This document shows positions 8,755-17,592 of a DNA stretch of 64,000 nt, in pieces. Source of the stretch: Rhizobiales bacterium 62-17 (GTDB lineage: Bacteria; Pseudomonadota; Alphaproteobacteria; Rhizobiales; Beijerinckiaceae); NCBI GenBank assembly GCA_001898965.1, contig MKVW01000001.1:866317-930316 (forward strand), written 5' to 3'. Made by a program: the position numbers and the translations under genes. Positions within the stretch are counted from its first letter, which is position 1. Every line of letters begins with the position of its first letter. The notes below the pieces were generated by a model, which saw nothing but the letters and a program-made list of their open reading frames with translations, was not told where the DNA came from and did no database searches.

Positions 8755-9726
8755 ATGTTAGTGCGTCATTCCATGCTCTGGAGCATGTCGGTCTTGCTGT
8801 TGACGGGCCTGTCAACGCCATACCTGCATGCGCAGGATTATCCCAATCGCGAAATACGCCTGATTGTCGGCTTTCCGCCGGGAACGGGCGCCGATGTCAA
8901 CGTTCGCTACTTTGCCGAGAAGCTTCGTGTTCTCGCCGGCAAAACCATCGTCGTCGAAAACAAGCCGGGCGCGAACAGCAATGTGGCGACCGAATATGTC
9001 GCGCGTTCGAAGCCGGACGGCTATACGATCTATCCTTTCTCGGCGACCACGGTTGCCGCCTCGCAGCATCTCTACAAAAATCCGCCCGTCGATGTCGGTA
9101 AGGCGTTGGAGGTCATCGCGACCATCAATACCTTGCCCTTCATGCTCGTGGTCGATGCCAAAAGCCCTTATAAAACGGTGGCGGAATTGACCCAGGGGAT
9201 GAAGAAGAAGGGAGCGGGCGCATCCTTCGCCACATCGACCACGGTCGGCACGATCATGGGAGCCCTCTACAATCAGGCCGCAGGCCTTGAGGCAGTAGAA
9301 ATCCCTTATCGCAATCCCGCCGACGCATTGGGCGAGATGGAAAGCGGCCGGATCGATTACGGTCTTTTCGATCCGATTTTTGCCCTCGCGCAAATGCGTC
9401 AAGGCGCCGTGCGCATCCTGGCCGTCAGCACGGCCGAGCGCTCGCAGGTGCTCCCCGACATTCCGACCATGAAGGAAGCCGGCGTGCCCATCGATCTCAC
9501 CAGTTGGTGGGGCGTGATGGTGCCGGCCGGTATGCCACGGCCGATCGCGCAGAAGATCGGCGATTGGTTCACCCAGATCGTCAAGACGGAGGAGGCGCGG
9601 AAGTTTCTCGCCATCGGCGGCGGTGATCCGCTGTTCCGCACGCCTGAAGAAGCCAATGCCATGTTCCACGCCGCCATTCAGCAGTGGGGCGAATATGTGC
9701 GCATGGCGAAAATTCCGCTGAACTGA
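8755..9726 (+). CDS. Bug/TctC-family tripartite tricarboxylate binding protein
   Basis: Periplasmic solute-binding protein of the Bug/TctC family, 323 residues. A signal peptide covers residues 1 to about 25 (hydrophobic core SVLLLTGLS, then LHAQ). The mature protein begins with the family pattern YPNREIRLIVGFPPGTGADV and continues with VENKPGANSNVAT. The ATG at 8755 follows GGAGGGGTCTCA, a strong ribosome site. No TctA/TctB membrane partners occur in the window, so it probably shares a distant transporter or acts as a sensor subunit. It sits between the BKACE relative and the cyclase-family gene and likely captures their substrate or a precursor. Confidence 0.9.
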   Translation: MLVRHSMLWSMSVLLLTGLSTPYLHAQDYPNREIRLIVGFPPGTGADVNVRYFAEKLRVLAGKTIVVENKPGANSNVATEYVARSKPDGYTIYPFSATTVAASQHLYKNPPVDVGKALEVIATINTLPFMLVVDAKSPYKTVAELTQGMKKKGAGASFATSTTVGTIMGALYNQAAGLEAVEIPYRNPADALGEMESGRIDYGLFDPIFALAQMRQGAVRILAVSTAERSQVLPDIPTMKEAGVPIDLTSWWGVMVPAGMPRPIAQKIGDWFTQIVKTEEARKFLAIGGGDPLFRTPEEANAMFHAAIQQWGEYVRMAKIPLN

Positions 9727-9746
9727 ACATCGACTGGAGACCAACC

Positions 9747-10520
9747 GTGAGGCGTTTGATCGACATTTCCGCGGGCCTGAAGGCGGGGATCGCATCCGAT
9801 CCTCCCTCCATGCTGCCGCAAATCAGCTATTCCGCGCACCAGGAAGGCGCGGCGGAGTTCGTTAGAATGTTTCCGGGATTGCGCGCGGAGCAATTGCCTG
9901 GCGCCGCGGGCGCAGCGGTCGAGTCTGTGACGATCTCGACCCACAATGGCACGCATCTCGATGCGCCCTGGCATTTTCATCCGACGATGAACAATGGCGA
10001 ACGCGCGATCACCATCGATGAAGTGCCGCTCGAATGGTGCTTGTCGGATGGCGTGAAGCTGGATTTTCGCGATAAGCCGGATGGCTATGTCTGCACGGCC
10101 GATGACGTGAAGCGGGAGCTTGATCGCATCGCTTATACGTTGAAGCCGCTCGATATCGTTCTGATCAATACGGCGGCCGGCACGGCTTATGGGCACGACG
10201 ACTTTTTGAACAAAGGCTGCGGCATGGGTCGCGAAGCGACCTTGTTTCTGACGCGGCAGGGCGTTCGCGTCACCGGTACGGACGGCTGGAGCTGGGATGC
10301 GCCCTTTGGCGCCACGGCGAAACGCTTCGCGGAAACCGGTGATGCTTCCATCATTTGGGAAGGGCACAAGGCCAGTATGGAAGTCGGTTATTGCCATCTG
10401 GAAAAACTGAGCAATCTCGAAGCTTTGCCATCCCATGGATTCACGGTGTCGTGCTTTCCGGTGAAAATCCACAAGGCTTCGGCCGGCTGGACGCGCGCCG
10501 TCGCAATCTTGAACGCGTGA
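9747..10520 (+). CDS. Cyclase-family metal-dependent hydrolase
   Basis: Member of the cyclase/kynurenine formamidase-like family (Pfam Cyclase), metal-dependent hydrolases acting on amides, esters or lactones. The signature HNGTHLDAPWHFHP, with the metal-binding His and Asp residues, lies near residues 73-86. GTG at 9747 is the likely start (257 residues): GGAGA lies 7 nt upstream and the product then begins VRRLIDISAGLKAG, the usual family start, just after the binding-protein stop. The frame also opens 21 codons earlier inside the previous gene. Likely third gene of the 7.8-10.5 kb operon; substrate unknown. Confidence 0.85.
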   Translation: MRRLIDISAGLKAGIASDPPSMLPQISYSAHQEGAAEFVRMFPGLRAEQLPGAAGAAVESVTISTHNGTHLDAPWHFHPTMNNGERAITIDEVPLEWCLSDGVKLDFRDKPDGYVCTADDVKRELDRIAYTLKPLDIVLINTAAGTAYGHDDFLNKGCGMGREATLFLTRQGVRVTGTDGWSWDAPFGATAKRFAETGDASIIWEGHKASMEVGYCHLEKLSNLEALPSHGFTVSCFPVKIHKASAGWTRAVAILNA

Positions 10521-10526
10521 TGCGGG

Positions 10527-11180
10527 CTATTTGGTCTTGCGGGCCTTCGCGCTCGACGGCGAGCCAAGCCCACTCACGACAAGGGCGAACATGCGCGCCA
10601 ATCGATCGAGAGCGCCCTCGATACTGCCTGTGTCCTCCGCCATGAAGCGGCGAATTTCGGCTTGATAGGTGGCGAAGACGATCGCCACCGCGAGTTCGAC
10701 ATTGATATCGGACGCGACCTCGCCGCGATCGATGCAGATGTGGACGATCTTCTCAATCAGGTTGTGAATGCGCCTGTTGTTTTCGTTGAAAGCATCGCTG
10801 TGCTTGCCGCTGGAAAAGAAATTGAGCTCCCGCAAGGTCGCGCGCGAGAGCTTGGGGGACCGTCGATGATGCACATACATCGGGCGCAGCAATTTGATCA
10901 GAGCATCGACCATTTTGCTTTCGCTGAAATCCGTCCGCTCCATCTCGTTCAGGACAGTGTCGAACCATTCATTGAAGATGAGAAACAGCAGGTCGCGCTT
11001 GTCGTCGGCGTAGAAGAAGAGGGTGGCAATACCGATGCCGGCTTCATGCGCGATCTGAGCGGTCGTGGTCTGGTCGTAGCCTCGGGTCGCAAACAGAGAG
11101 TAGGCCACCTCTTTGATGCGCTTCAGCTTCTCCGCCTTGTTCTGTTCCCGCCGCCCGCCGGCGACTTTGTCCCTTGGCAT
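10527..11180 (-). CDS. TetR/AcrR-family transcriptional regulator
   Basis: TetR-family repressor of 217 residues from ATG 11180 (MPRDKVAGGRREQNK). The helix-turn-helix follows in AYSLFATRGYDQTTTAQIAHEAGIGIATLF-like order, near residues 25-60, with the family-typical FFYADDKRDLLF after it. The C-terminal helical ligand domain is unrecognised. The frame extends 117 codons further upstream, but this is antisense-type sequence. It is convergent with the cyclase-family gene (6 bp apart) and divergent from the thioesterase gene, so it probably controls the thioesterase, itself and perhaps the catabolic operon. Confidence 0.87.
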   Translation of the reverse strand: MPRDKVAGGRREQNKAEKLKRIKEVAYSLFATRGYDQTTTAQIAHEAGIGIATLFFYADDKRDLLFLIFNEWFDTVLNEMERTDFSESKMVDALIKLLRPMYVHHRRSPKLSRATLRELNFFSSGKHSDAFNENNRRIHNLIEKIVHICIDRGEVASDINVELAVAIVFATYQAEIRRFMAEDTGSIEGALDRLARMFALVVSGLGSPSSAKARKTK

Positions 11181-11294
11181 GGTCGTTTGTGCTCTTCCGT
11201 CGGCGTTCAACGCGCTGAACGATCGAATATCGCCAAAATGAATCGGCGAGGCAACATGAATTGGCCGCTGGTCGCAGGAGGGAGTTAAGGATCG

Positions 11295-11735
11295 ATGTCG
11301 AAGCGATATTCTTATGAGCGGTTGGTCCACTGGGGCGAATGCGATCCGGCCGGGATCATTTTCTTTCCCAATTATGCGCGCTGGATGGTCGAGGGCCTGA
11401 ATGCTTTTCTGCTCGATCTTGGTTTCGATCCGCATGGCGGCCTGTCCGGGACGTCGATCGGCGGGCTCCCGGCCGTCCGCTCGACATTCGAATACAGCGC
11501 GCCGGCTTATCTGCATGCGCGTGTCGTTCATGCCATCGAAGTGAGGTCCTTGGGCACCAAGTCCTTAACCTTCGCGCATACGATCAGCCACGGCGAAAAT
11601 ATCCTGGCTAAAGCCGAGGATGTGCGGGTCTGGGTCGAATTCGAGCCCGGCGGCAAGATCCAGAGCAGGGCGATCCCGGAGCGATTGCGAACGCTGTTGA
11701 CGCCTTATTTGGCGGTACCAGAGCCAACCAACTAA
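11295..11735 (+). CDS. Acyl-CoA thioesterase, 4-hydroxybenzoyl-CoA thioesterase type
   Basis: Single hot-dog-fold thioesterase of 146 residues. The N-terminal stretch VHWGECDPAGIIFFPNY contains the catalytic Asp of the 4-hydroxybenzoyl-CoA thioesterase/YbgC group, at residue 17, followed by the long central helix (ARWMVEGLNAFLLDL). It hydrolyses a CoA ester, identity unknown. It is divergent from the TetR gene with 114 bp between starts. Together with the BKACE relative it suggests handling of CoA-linked catabolic intermediates. Its stop overlaps the converging ABC-F gene end by a few bases. Confidence 0.87.
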   Translation: MSKRYSYERLVHWGECDPAGIIFFPNYARWMVEGLNAFLLDLGFDPHGGLSGTSIGGLPAVRSTFEYSAPAYLHARVVHAIEVRSLGTKSLTFAHTISHGENILAKAEDVRVWVEFEPGGKIQSRAIPERLRTLLTPYLAVPEPTN

Positions 11736-13597
11736 CTCTGGGCCGCTTCAAGCTCGCCCGAGAGCGACAGCCATTCCTCTTCCGCACTCATCAAGGCCCC
11801 TTCGAGCTCGCTGCGCTGGCGCGACAGTTCGCCGGCCTTTGCCGGATCGCGGCTAAAAGTGTCGGGATCGGCGAGCATGGCGTCGATACGGCGCAGCAGA
11901 TCCTCGAACTTGTGCATCTTCTGCTCGGCCGCATCGATGCGCTTGCGCAATTGCGACACATCCTTGCGGCTGAGCGACGCCTCGCGCTTTTCGGGCGCCG
12001 GCGCGTCGCGCTTGCCTTCGCTTTTGGGCGCTTCCGCCTTGCCGAGGACATAACGGACATAGTCGTCCATATCGCCGTCGAACGGTTTCACAGAACCGTC
12101 GGCGACAAGCCACAGCCGGTCGGCGCAGGCTTCGAGCAGATAGCGATCATGCGAGACCAGAATGATCGCGCCTTCATATTCGTTGATCGCCTCGATCAAG
12201 GCGGCGCGGCTGTCGATGTCGAGATGGTTGGTCGGTTCGTCCATGATGATGAGATGCGGGCCGCCGAACGTGGCAAGCGCCATCAGCAGACGCGCCTTCT
12301 CGCCGCCCGACAGTTCCGTGACGCGCGTATCGGCCTTGCCGCCGGAGAAACCGGCGCGGGCACAGCGGGCGCGGATCTGCGCCTGGGTGGCACCCGGCAT
12401 CAGCCGCGCGATATGGGAGTAGGGCGTGCCGTTGGGTTCGAGATCGTCGATCTGATGCTGGGCGAAGAAGCCGACGTCGAGCCGCGACGAGCGTTTGACC
12501 TCGCCCTTCATGGCTTCGAGCCGACCGGCCACCAGTTTGGCGAAGGTCGATTTGCCGTTGCCGTTGGCGCCGAGCAGGCCGATGCGATCGTCGTTGGAGA
12601 TCGACAGGCTCAGCCGCGACAGCACCACCCGTTCGTCATAGCCGGCGTTGACCGCGTCCATGGCGACGATCGGCGGCGACAGCGGCTTTTCCGGCGAGGG
12701 GAAGTTGAAAGGCAGCACGTCCTCGTCGACGATGGCCGTCATCGGCTCCATCTTTTCCAGCATCTTCAGGCGCGATTGCGCCTGGCGTGCCTTGGTCGCC
12801 TTGGCGCGGAAGCGGTCGACGAAGGATTGCAGATGCTTGCGCTTCTCGTCCTGTTTCTTGATGTGCTTGGCCTGAATGGCCTGCTGTTCGCGGCGCTGCT
12901 TCTCGAAGCTCGTGTAATTGCCGCGCCAGACGGTGAGCTTCGCGCGTTCCAGATGCAGGATATGGTCGGCCACCGCATCGAGAAGGTCGCGATCATGGCT
13001 GATGACCAGGATGGTCGCTGGATAGGTGCGTAGATATTCGACCAGCCAGAGCGTGCCTTCGAGGTCGAGATAGTTTGTCGGCTCGTCGAGCAGCAGCAGA
13101 TCGGGGCGTGAGAACAGAACCGCCGCCAGCGCCACGCGCATGCGCCAGCCGCCGGAAAATTCCGACAGCGGCCGTTGCTGCGCCTCATGGTTGAAGCCGA
13201 GACCGGCGAGAATTTCCGCCGCCCGCGCTGGGGCCGCATGGGCCTCGATATCGACCAGCCGGGTCTGGATGTCGGCGATGCGATGGGCGTCGGTGGCGGT
13301 TTCGGCCTCCGCCAGCAAAGCGGCGCGCTCCTTGTCGGCATCGAGTACGAAGGAAATCAGGCTTTGCGGGCCGCCGGGGGCTTCCTGCTCGACGCGGCCG
13401 AGCCGTGCGCGGCTGGGCAGGGACAGGGTGCCGCTCTCGGGCGCGATCTCGTCGGCGATCAGCCGGAACAAGGTGGTCTTGCCCGCGCCGTTGCGGCCGA
13501 CAAAGCCGATCCGCGCCCGTTCCGGCAGGAAGGCGCTGGCATCGTCGAAAAGAACCCGCGGTCCGAGGCGGTAGGTGAGATCGTTGATCTGCAACAT
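11732..13597 (-). CDS. ABC-F family ATPase (ribosome-associated type)
   Basis: Soluble tandem-ATPase ABC-F protein of 621 residues. Such proteins bind the ribosomal E site to relieve stalling or give antibiotic protection; none is a transporter. Two nucleotide domains are seen: Walker A GRNGAGKT with signature LSEFSGGWRMR, then Walker A GANGNGKS with signature LSGGEKARLL. The linker between them is basic and Gln/Lys-rich (KHIKKQDEKRKHLQ), and a C-terminal charged coiled coil follows, Uup/YheS-like. I choose ATG 13597 (MLQINDLTYRLG), the usual start; a longer version from 13678 would overlap the divergent marR start codon. Confidence 0.9.
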   Translation of the reverse strand: MLQINDLTYRLGPRVLFDDASAFLPERARIGFVGRNGAGKTTLFRLIADEIAPESGTLSLPSRARLGRVEQEAPGGPQSLISFVLDADKERAALLAEAETATDAHRIADIQTRLVDIEAHAAPARAAEILAGLGFNHEAQQRPLSEFSGGWRMRVALAAVLFSRPDLLLLDEPTNYLDLEGTLWLVEYLRTYPATILVISHDRDLLDAVADHILHLERAKLTVWRGNYTSFEKQRREQQAIQAKHIKKQDEKRKHLQSFVDRFRAKATKARQAQSRLKMLEKMEPMTAIVDEDVLPFNFPSPEKPLSPPIVAMDAVNAGYDERVVLSRLSLSISNDDRIGLLGANGNGKSTFAKLVAGRLEAMKGEVKRSSRLDVGFFAQHQIDDLEPNGTPYSHIARLMPGATQAQIRARCARAGFSGGKADTRVTELSGGEKARLLMALATFGGPHLIIMDEPTNHLDIDSRAALIEAINEYEGAIILVSHDRYLLEACADRLWLVADGSVKPFDGDMDDYVRYVLGKAEAPKSEGKRDAPAPEKREASLSRKDVSQLRKRIDAAEQKMHKFEDLLRRIDAMLADPDTFSRDPAKAGELSRQRSELEGALMSAEEEWLSLSGELEAAQS

Positions 13598-13676
13598 GGC
13601 GCTCACATGCGCGGACTTGGCCGCCGATGCAACCCCTGTATTGACGGATTGGGCCGCGCTTATGGTAGCGTTCGCC

Positions 13677-14099
13677 ATGGTTTTACCTGACGATCTTGCA
13701 AAATGCCTCGTGCTGAACACCGTCGCGGCCGCCCGAACCTTGTTGCGGCGATACGACGCTCAACTGAAGCCTCTGGGCGTCACGGTGCAGCAATTCTCGC
13801 TCCTGGCGGCCATCCGTTTTCTTCCTGGTGAGCCGGTCGCGACTTTGGCCCAGCGCGTGTATTTGGACCGCACCAGCCTGACCCGAAACCTCGATCTTCT
13901 TGAACGCAAAGGGCTCGTGCGGCGGGTTACGGGCGCCGCTGGCAATGCCCGACTGTGTGAACTCACGAAGGCTGGTAACACCTTGCTCGATCGTCTTTTG
14001 ACGGAATGGCAGCGGTCCAACACGGAACTCAGACAACGCGTATCGGATCGAGACGCGAAGACCTATCTTCAGGTCGCCAAGCATCTGTCGCAAGAGTGA
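13677..14099 (+). CDS. MarR-family transcriptional regulator
   Basis: MarR-type winged-helix regulator, 140 residues from ATG 13677 (MVLPDDLAKCLVLNTV). The winged-helix region runs from LGVTVQQFSLLAAI to DRTSLTRNLDLLERKGLVRRV and contains the recognition helix. Divergent from the ABC-F gene by 79 bp and followed by a ketoacyl synthase 85 bp downstream on the same strand, with a near-perfect palindrome between them. It may autoregulate and control the synthase. The track of the same frame extends upstream into ABC-F antisense sequence, which I discount. Confidence 0.87.
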   Translation: MVLPDDLAKCLVLNTVAAARTLLRRYDAQLKPLGVTVQQFSLLAAIRFLPGEPVATLAQRVYLDRTSLTRNLDLLERKGLVRRVTGAAGNARLCELTKAGNTLLDRLLTEWQRSNTELRQRVSDRDAKTYLQVAKHLSQE

Positions 14100-14140
14100 G
14101 GATATCTCCGGATTTGCCTGGCGCCCCTCGTGTGCTATAT

Positions 14141-14158
14141 ACTGTGTATATACACGGT
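14141..14158. promoter_or_regulatory. 18-bp palindrome between marR and ketoacyl synthase
   Basis: ACTGTGTATATACACGGT is an inverted repeat with a perfect 12-bp core (GTGTATATACAC, 14144-14155) and one mismatched pair outside it. It lies 27-44 bp before the synthase GTG start, in an AT-rich pocket that could also hold a -10 element (CTATATACT). Size and symmetry suit a MarR-dimer site. Operator function is inferred. Confidence 0.55.
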
Positions 14159-14184
14159 AATGAGCGAAGCAGGAATCCCATTCA

Positions 14185-15453
14185 GTGCAGGAACCTATTG
14201 TCGTTACGGGTCTCGGTGCCGTGTCTCCTTTGGGAGCCGGCGTCGCCACGAATTGGAAGAGGCTGATCGCCGGGCAGAGCGGCATCGGCCAGAACACACG
14301 CTTCGATACGCAAGGGTGGAAGTGCACCATCGCCGGTCTCGTGCCAACCCGTGCGGAAGATCCCGAGGGTTTTGATCCGGAAGTGGCCATGGATCCGAAA
14401 GATCTGCGTCGCACCGATCTGTTCATTCATTATGCGATGGCCGCGGCCCAGGAAGCTTTGGATCAAGCCGGCTGGCATCCTGAAAGTTTTGAGGAGAGGG
14501 CGCGCACAGCAACGATTGTCGGCACCGGTGTTGGCGGTGTTCCCGCCATCACGGGGGCGGCCGAGACGGTGAAAACATTGGGCGTGCGCCGCCTCTCGCC
14601 CTTCGTCGTGCCATCGTTCTTGCCGAACCTTGCCGCCGGGCAGGTGTCCATCCGTTTCGGCTTTCACGGACCGGCCGGTGCGCCGGTCACAGCCTGCGCG
14701 GCCTCGGCGCAGGCGATCGGCGATGCGCTGCGCATGATCCGCACGGGCGAGGTCGATATCGCTCTGTGCGGTGGCACGGAAGGCTGCGTCGATCCCGTTG
14801 CCATCGGTGGTTTCACGGCGGCAAAGGCGCTGTCGTTCAATTTCAACGCTGAACCGCATCGCGCCTCGCGCCCCTTCGATGTCGATCACGATGGCTTCGT
14901 GCTCTCCGAAGGGGCGGCGATGCTGGTCATCGAGCGGCTGAGCCACGCCGAGCGGCGCGGCGCGCGTCCGCTCGCGGTTCTGTCAGGTTACGGCACCACC
15001 ACGGATGCCCATCATGTGACGGCGGGATGGGCTGATGGTCGTGAGGCCGCGCGCGCGATGCAGATGGCGCTGGCCATGGCCAATATTGAGGCGAAAGCCG
15101 TGAGCTACGTCAATGCGCACGCCACCTCGACGCCCGTCGGCGATGCAGCCGAGCTGGCGGCCTTGGAAAAAATTTTCGGATCGAGCGGCAAAAACACGCC
15201 TGTCGGATCGACCAAATCGGCAACGGGCCACATGCTGGGCGCCGCTGGCGCGATCGAGGCGGTGTTTTCGGTTCTGGCCCTTCAGAACCAAATCCTGCCG
15301 CCAAGCCTCAACATCGAGACGCCAATGCCCGAAGCGAAGGCCTTCGATCTGCTGTCCGACGGTGCGCGGCCGGCTCAGGTCGACCACGTCTTGTCCAACG
15401 CCTTCGGCTTCGGCGGCGTCAATGCGGCCCTCGTCTTCAGCCGGTACGGATAA
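14185..15453 (+). CDS. Beta-ketoacyl-ACP synthase II-like (FabF-type) condensing enzyme
   Basis: Thiolase-fold condensing enzyme of 422 residues, FabF/KAS-II type, which elongates acyl-ACP with malonyl-ACP. Catalytic residues are visible: nucleophilic Cys in VTACAASAQAIG, His in NAHATSTPVGD and His in KSATGHMLGAAGAIE, plus the C-terminal NAFGFGGVNA. The start is GTG at 14185 with AGGAA about 10 nt upstream; an ATG at 14160 is in another frame. No ACP or fab genes adjoin it, so it is probably a second, regulated copy rather than the housekeeping FabF, tied to the MarR gene. Confidence 0.88.
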   Translation: MQEPIVVTGLGAVSPLGAGVATNWKRLIAGQSGIGQNTRFDTQGWKCTIAGLVPTRAEDPEGFDPEVAMDPKDLRRTDLFIHYAMAAAQEALDQAGWHPESFEERARTATIVGTGVGGVPAITGAAETVKTLGVRRLSPFVVPSFLPNLAAGQVSIRFGFHGPAGAPVTACAASAQAIGDALRMIRTGEVDIALCGGTEGCVDPVAIGGFTAAKALSFNFNAEPHRASRPFDVDHDGFVLSEGAAMLVIERLSHAERRGARPLAVLSGYGTTTDAHHVTAGWADGREAARAMQMALAMANIEAKAVSYVNAHATSTPVGDAAELAALEKIFGSSGKNTPVGSTKSATGHMLGAAGAIEAVFSVLALQNQILPPSLNIETPMPEAKAFDLLSDGARPAQVDHVLSNAFGFGGVNAALVFSRYG

Positions 15454-15474
15454 AATCCGTCCGCCTGCGAAGAC

Positions 15475-16077
15475 TTAATCGAAATCCTTCGCCAATTCGG
15501 CGCGGCTCGTTTCGGTCAGCACGGCCATGTGATTATAGTTCTCGTGGCCGAGGCCGACGATCACTTGCGTGCCGGGCTTCTTGAAGGCTTCGATCTGCGC
15601 CGGGCTGAAGGCAAAGTGGACGAACTGCACCGAGGAGGCCTTGCCGGCTTCGGTAGTGCGATCCTGGTCTTCCTCCGGCCTGCCGGCGATCTTCTCGCCG
15701 TTGATCATCATGAAGGCGGTGTCCTCGATGCCGCCGACGCGGCTGAGAATACGCTTGCGCCGTTCCGGCTCGTCGATCTCGATCATGAAGGTGGCGACGA
15801 GTTCCTGGCCCTGCGGGATCAAAGGATTGTAGGCCGCCAGTTCGTCCTTCAACTGCTCTTCGCCGCCGCGCTCGATGTGCAACATCTCTTGCACCTGCAG
15901 CCACATGGTTTCGAAATTTTCGAAATAGAAAGTGACGTTGGGGCCGACGTCGACACGGCGATTGCGCTTCGTCTGGCCGATGCGGCGGCGGGTGTCCATC
16001 CGATCCTTGGCATATTCGGCCCAAGGCAGGATGTCGGCGGCGGTGAGTGCGTGTTTGGCGGCCATGGTTCTGCTCAT
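15475..16077 (-). CDS. DUF3501 family protein
   Basis: DUF3501 protein of about 200 residues, function unknown. Recognised from TAADILPWAEYAKDR, VGPNVTFYFENFETMW and the C-terminal VQFVHFAFSPAQIEAF. No signal peptide or membrane segment. It is the last gene of a set with the CCG-domain Fe-S protein and rubrerythrin, an association I recall as recurrent in proteobacteria, suggesting a role in peroxide or iron-sulfur stress. Start is ATG 16077 or ATG 16065 (four codons shorter); neither has a strong ribosome site. The frame extends upstream into antisense sequence of the Fe-S gene and is not coding there. Confidence 0.82.
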   Translation of the reverse strand: MSRTMAAKHALTAADILPWAEYAKDRMDTRRRIGQTKRNRRVDVGPNVTFYFENFETMWLQVQEMLHIERGGEEQLKDELAAYNPLIPQGQELVATFMIEIDEPERRKRILSRVGGIEDTAFMMINGEKIAGRPEEDQDRTTEAGKASSVQFVHFAFSPAQIEAFKKPGTQVIVGLGHENYNHMAVLTETSRAELAKDFD

Positions 16078-16127
16078 TGATGAAACTGGAACGCGGGTTG
16101 TACCCGCCAGCTTGTAGTCGCTTGGCT

Positions 16128-17471
16128 TCAGAAATCGAGTCCATAGGCGCGGGCGAGCAACTGGATCGGATGTTTCACCAGTTGCGGTTTCGGCTTGTCC
16201 GTACCCAGCGCATCGATGCCCTGGGTGATGTGGACGCCGGCCAGCGGGCATTCCGATGTCACGAAAGCCTTGCCGCCATCGCGCGCCGTGCGCGCCACCG
16301 GCCTGCCGACTTTCTTGGCGACGTCGAAATTGCCCTTCTTGAAGCCCCAGGCGCCGCCGTGGCCCGAGCAACGCTCGATCACCTGCACGTCGGCCTGCGG
16401 CAGCAGCTTCAACATCTCATTGGCCTTCTGGCCCATGTTCTGGGCGCGTGAATGGCAGGAGATGTGCAGCGACACGCCGCCCGCGATCGGTTCCATGCCC
16501 GGCGCGATGCCGTTCTTCTTGGCGATGTCGACGACATATTCGCTGAGATCGAAAGTAGCCTTCGACAGTTTCTTCACCGCCTCGTTATCGGGCACGATCA
16601 GCGGCCATTCGAATTTCAGCATCAGCGCGCAGGAAGGCACCAGCGCGATCACGTCATAGCCTTTGTCGATCCACTCGCCGAGCGCCTTGGCGACGATCTC
16701 CGCCGATTTCGCCACTTCGGCGATATGCCCTTGTTCGAGCATCGGCATGCCGCAGCAATGCGGATGCACCACTTCGGTCTCGACGCCGTTGCGGGCGAGA
16801 ACGGCGCGCGCGGCGAGGCCGGGGCCCGGATCATTGTAGTTGTTGAAGCAGGTGGCATAGAGCACGGCCTTGCGGCCGAAGCCTGGCGCCTCGCGGTTGA
16901 TTTCCGGCGTCGTCGCACGCGCCGTGCTGGTCAGCGGCGAGCGCACATAGGTCGGCAATTCGGCGCGAGCGTCGAGCCCGGTGACCTTCTCCAGAACGGC
17001 GCGCGAGAACTTGTTGTTCGTCGCGGTGACAGCATTGGCGATCGGCGCGACCAGGCCAACGAGCTTGCCGTTGCGATCGGTTTCGGCGAGCTGCTTGTCG
17101 ATGAACGGAGCTTCGCCCTTTTTCGCTTCGACGGCGCGGTAGCGCAGCATCAGATGCGGGAAATCGAGATCGAACGAATGCGGCGGCACATAGGGGCACT
17201 TCGTCATGAAGCACAGGTCGCAGAGCGTGCAGGCATCGACGACCGATTTGAAATCGCTGCTGGCGACGGTGTCTAGCTCTTCAGAGGGCGCTGCGTCGAC
17301 GAGATCGAACAGGCGAGGGAAGGAGTCGCACAGATTGAAGCAGCGGCGGCAGCCGTGACAGATGTCGAAGACGCGCCGCAGTTCGGCGTCGAGCTTCTCC
17401 TCGTCATAGAACTCAGGATTCTGCCAGTCGATTGGATGTCGGGTCGGCGCTTCGAGACTTCCCTCTCTCAT
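16128..17471 (-). CDS. CCG-domain iron-sulfur protein (GlpC/HdrB-like)
   Basis: Soluble Fe-S oxidoreductase of 447 residues. The N-terminal half holds two 4Fe-4S motifs, CHGCRRCFNLC near residue 38 and CTLCDLCFMTKCP near 81. The C-terminal half resembles the CCG domains of heterodisulfide reductase B and GlpC: HPHCCGMP, and a second motif in which CCG appears as ERCSGHGGAWG. It probably passes electrons between a carrier and a thiol or peroxide partner. Rubrerythrin lies upstream and DUF3501 downstream, all on the same strand, so it may be an electron donor for rubrerythrin; this is inference. Confidence 0.85.
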   Translation of the reverse strand: MREGSLEAPTRHPIDWQNPEFYDEEKLDAELRRVFDICHGCRRCFNLCDSFPRLFDLVDAAPSEELDTVASSDFKSVVDACTLCDLCFMTKCPYVPPHSFDLDFPHLMLRYRAVEAKKGEAPFIDKQLAETDRNGKLVGLVAPIANAVTATNNKFSRAVLEKVTGLDARAELPTYVRSPLTSTARATTPEINREAPGFGRKAVLYATCFNNYNDPGPGLAARAVLARNGVETEVVHPHCCGMPMLEQGHIAEVAKSAEIVAKALGEWIDKGYDVIALVPSCALMLKFEWPLIVPDNEAVKKLSKATFDLSEYVVDIAKKNGIAPGMEPIAGGVSLHISCHSRAQNMGQKANEMLKLLPQADVQVIERCSGHGGAWGFKKGNFDVAKKVGRPVARTARDGGKAFVTSECPLAGVHITQGIDALGTDKPKPQLVKHPIQLLARAYGLDF

Positions 17472-17505
17472 GGCTTTCTCTGTTCCTTCAGGGCGTGAGA
17501 CGAAA

Positions 17506-17531
17506 GCGGCCGGAGCGAGAACTCCGGCCGC
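17506..17531 (-). terminator. Intercistronic hairpin between rubrerythrin and the Fe-S gene
   Basis: Perfect 9-bp stem (17506-17514 with 17523-17531, GCGGCCGGA / TCCGGCCGC) and 8-nt loop. It has only a short T-run on the minus-strand side, so it may act as a partial terminator or an RNA-stability stem that keeps rubrerythrin mRNA in excess over the downstream Fe-S gene. Confidence 0.5.
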
Positions 17532-17592
17532 AAATAGTACATGCGTGCTGAAACCTGACCCAGCTGTGGATCAATTCAACGTTGCGGCGTGC

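Noticed and set aside
11732-13597. ABC-F protein as the missing ATPase of the sulfate-ester transporter
   Set aside because: It has tandem ATPase domains with a charged linker and no transport partner, and lies over 30 kb away in another context.
13598-13678. Longer ABC-F N-terminus starting at 13678
   Set aside because: It would overlap the marR start codon and adds residues with no family resemblance; ATG 13597 gives the usual MLQINDL start.
14141-14158. Palindrome as an E. coli-type LexA box
   Set aside because: It resembles CTGT-N8-ACAG with one change, but alphaproteobacterial LexA uses GTTC-N7-GTTC; a MarR site fits better.
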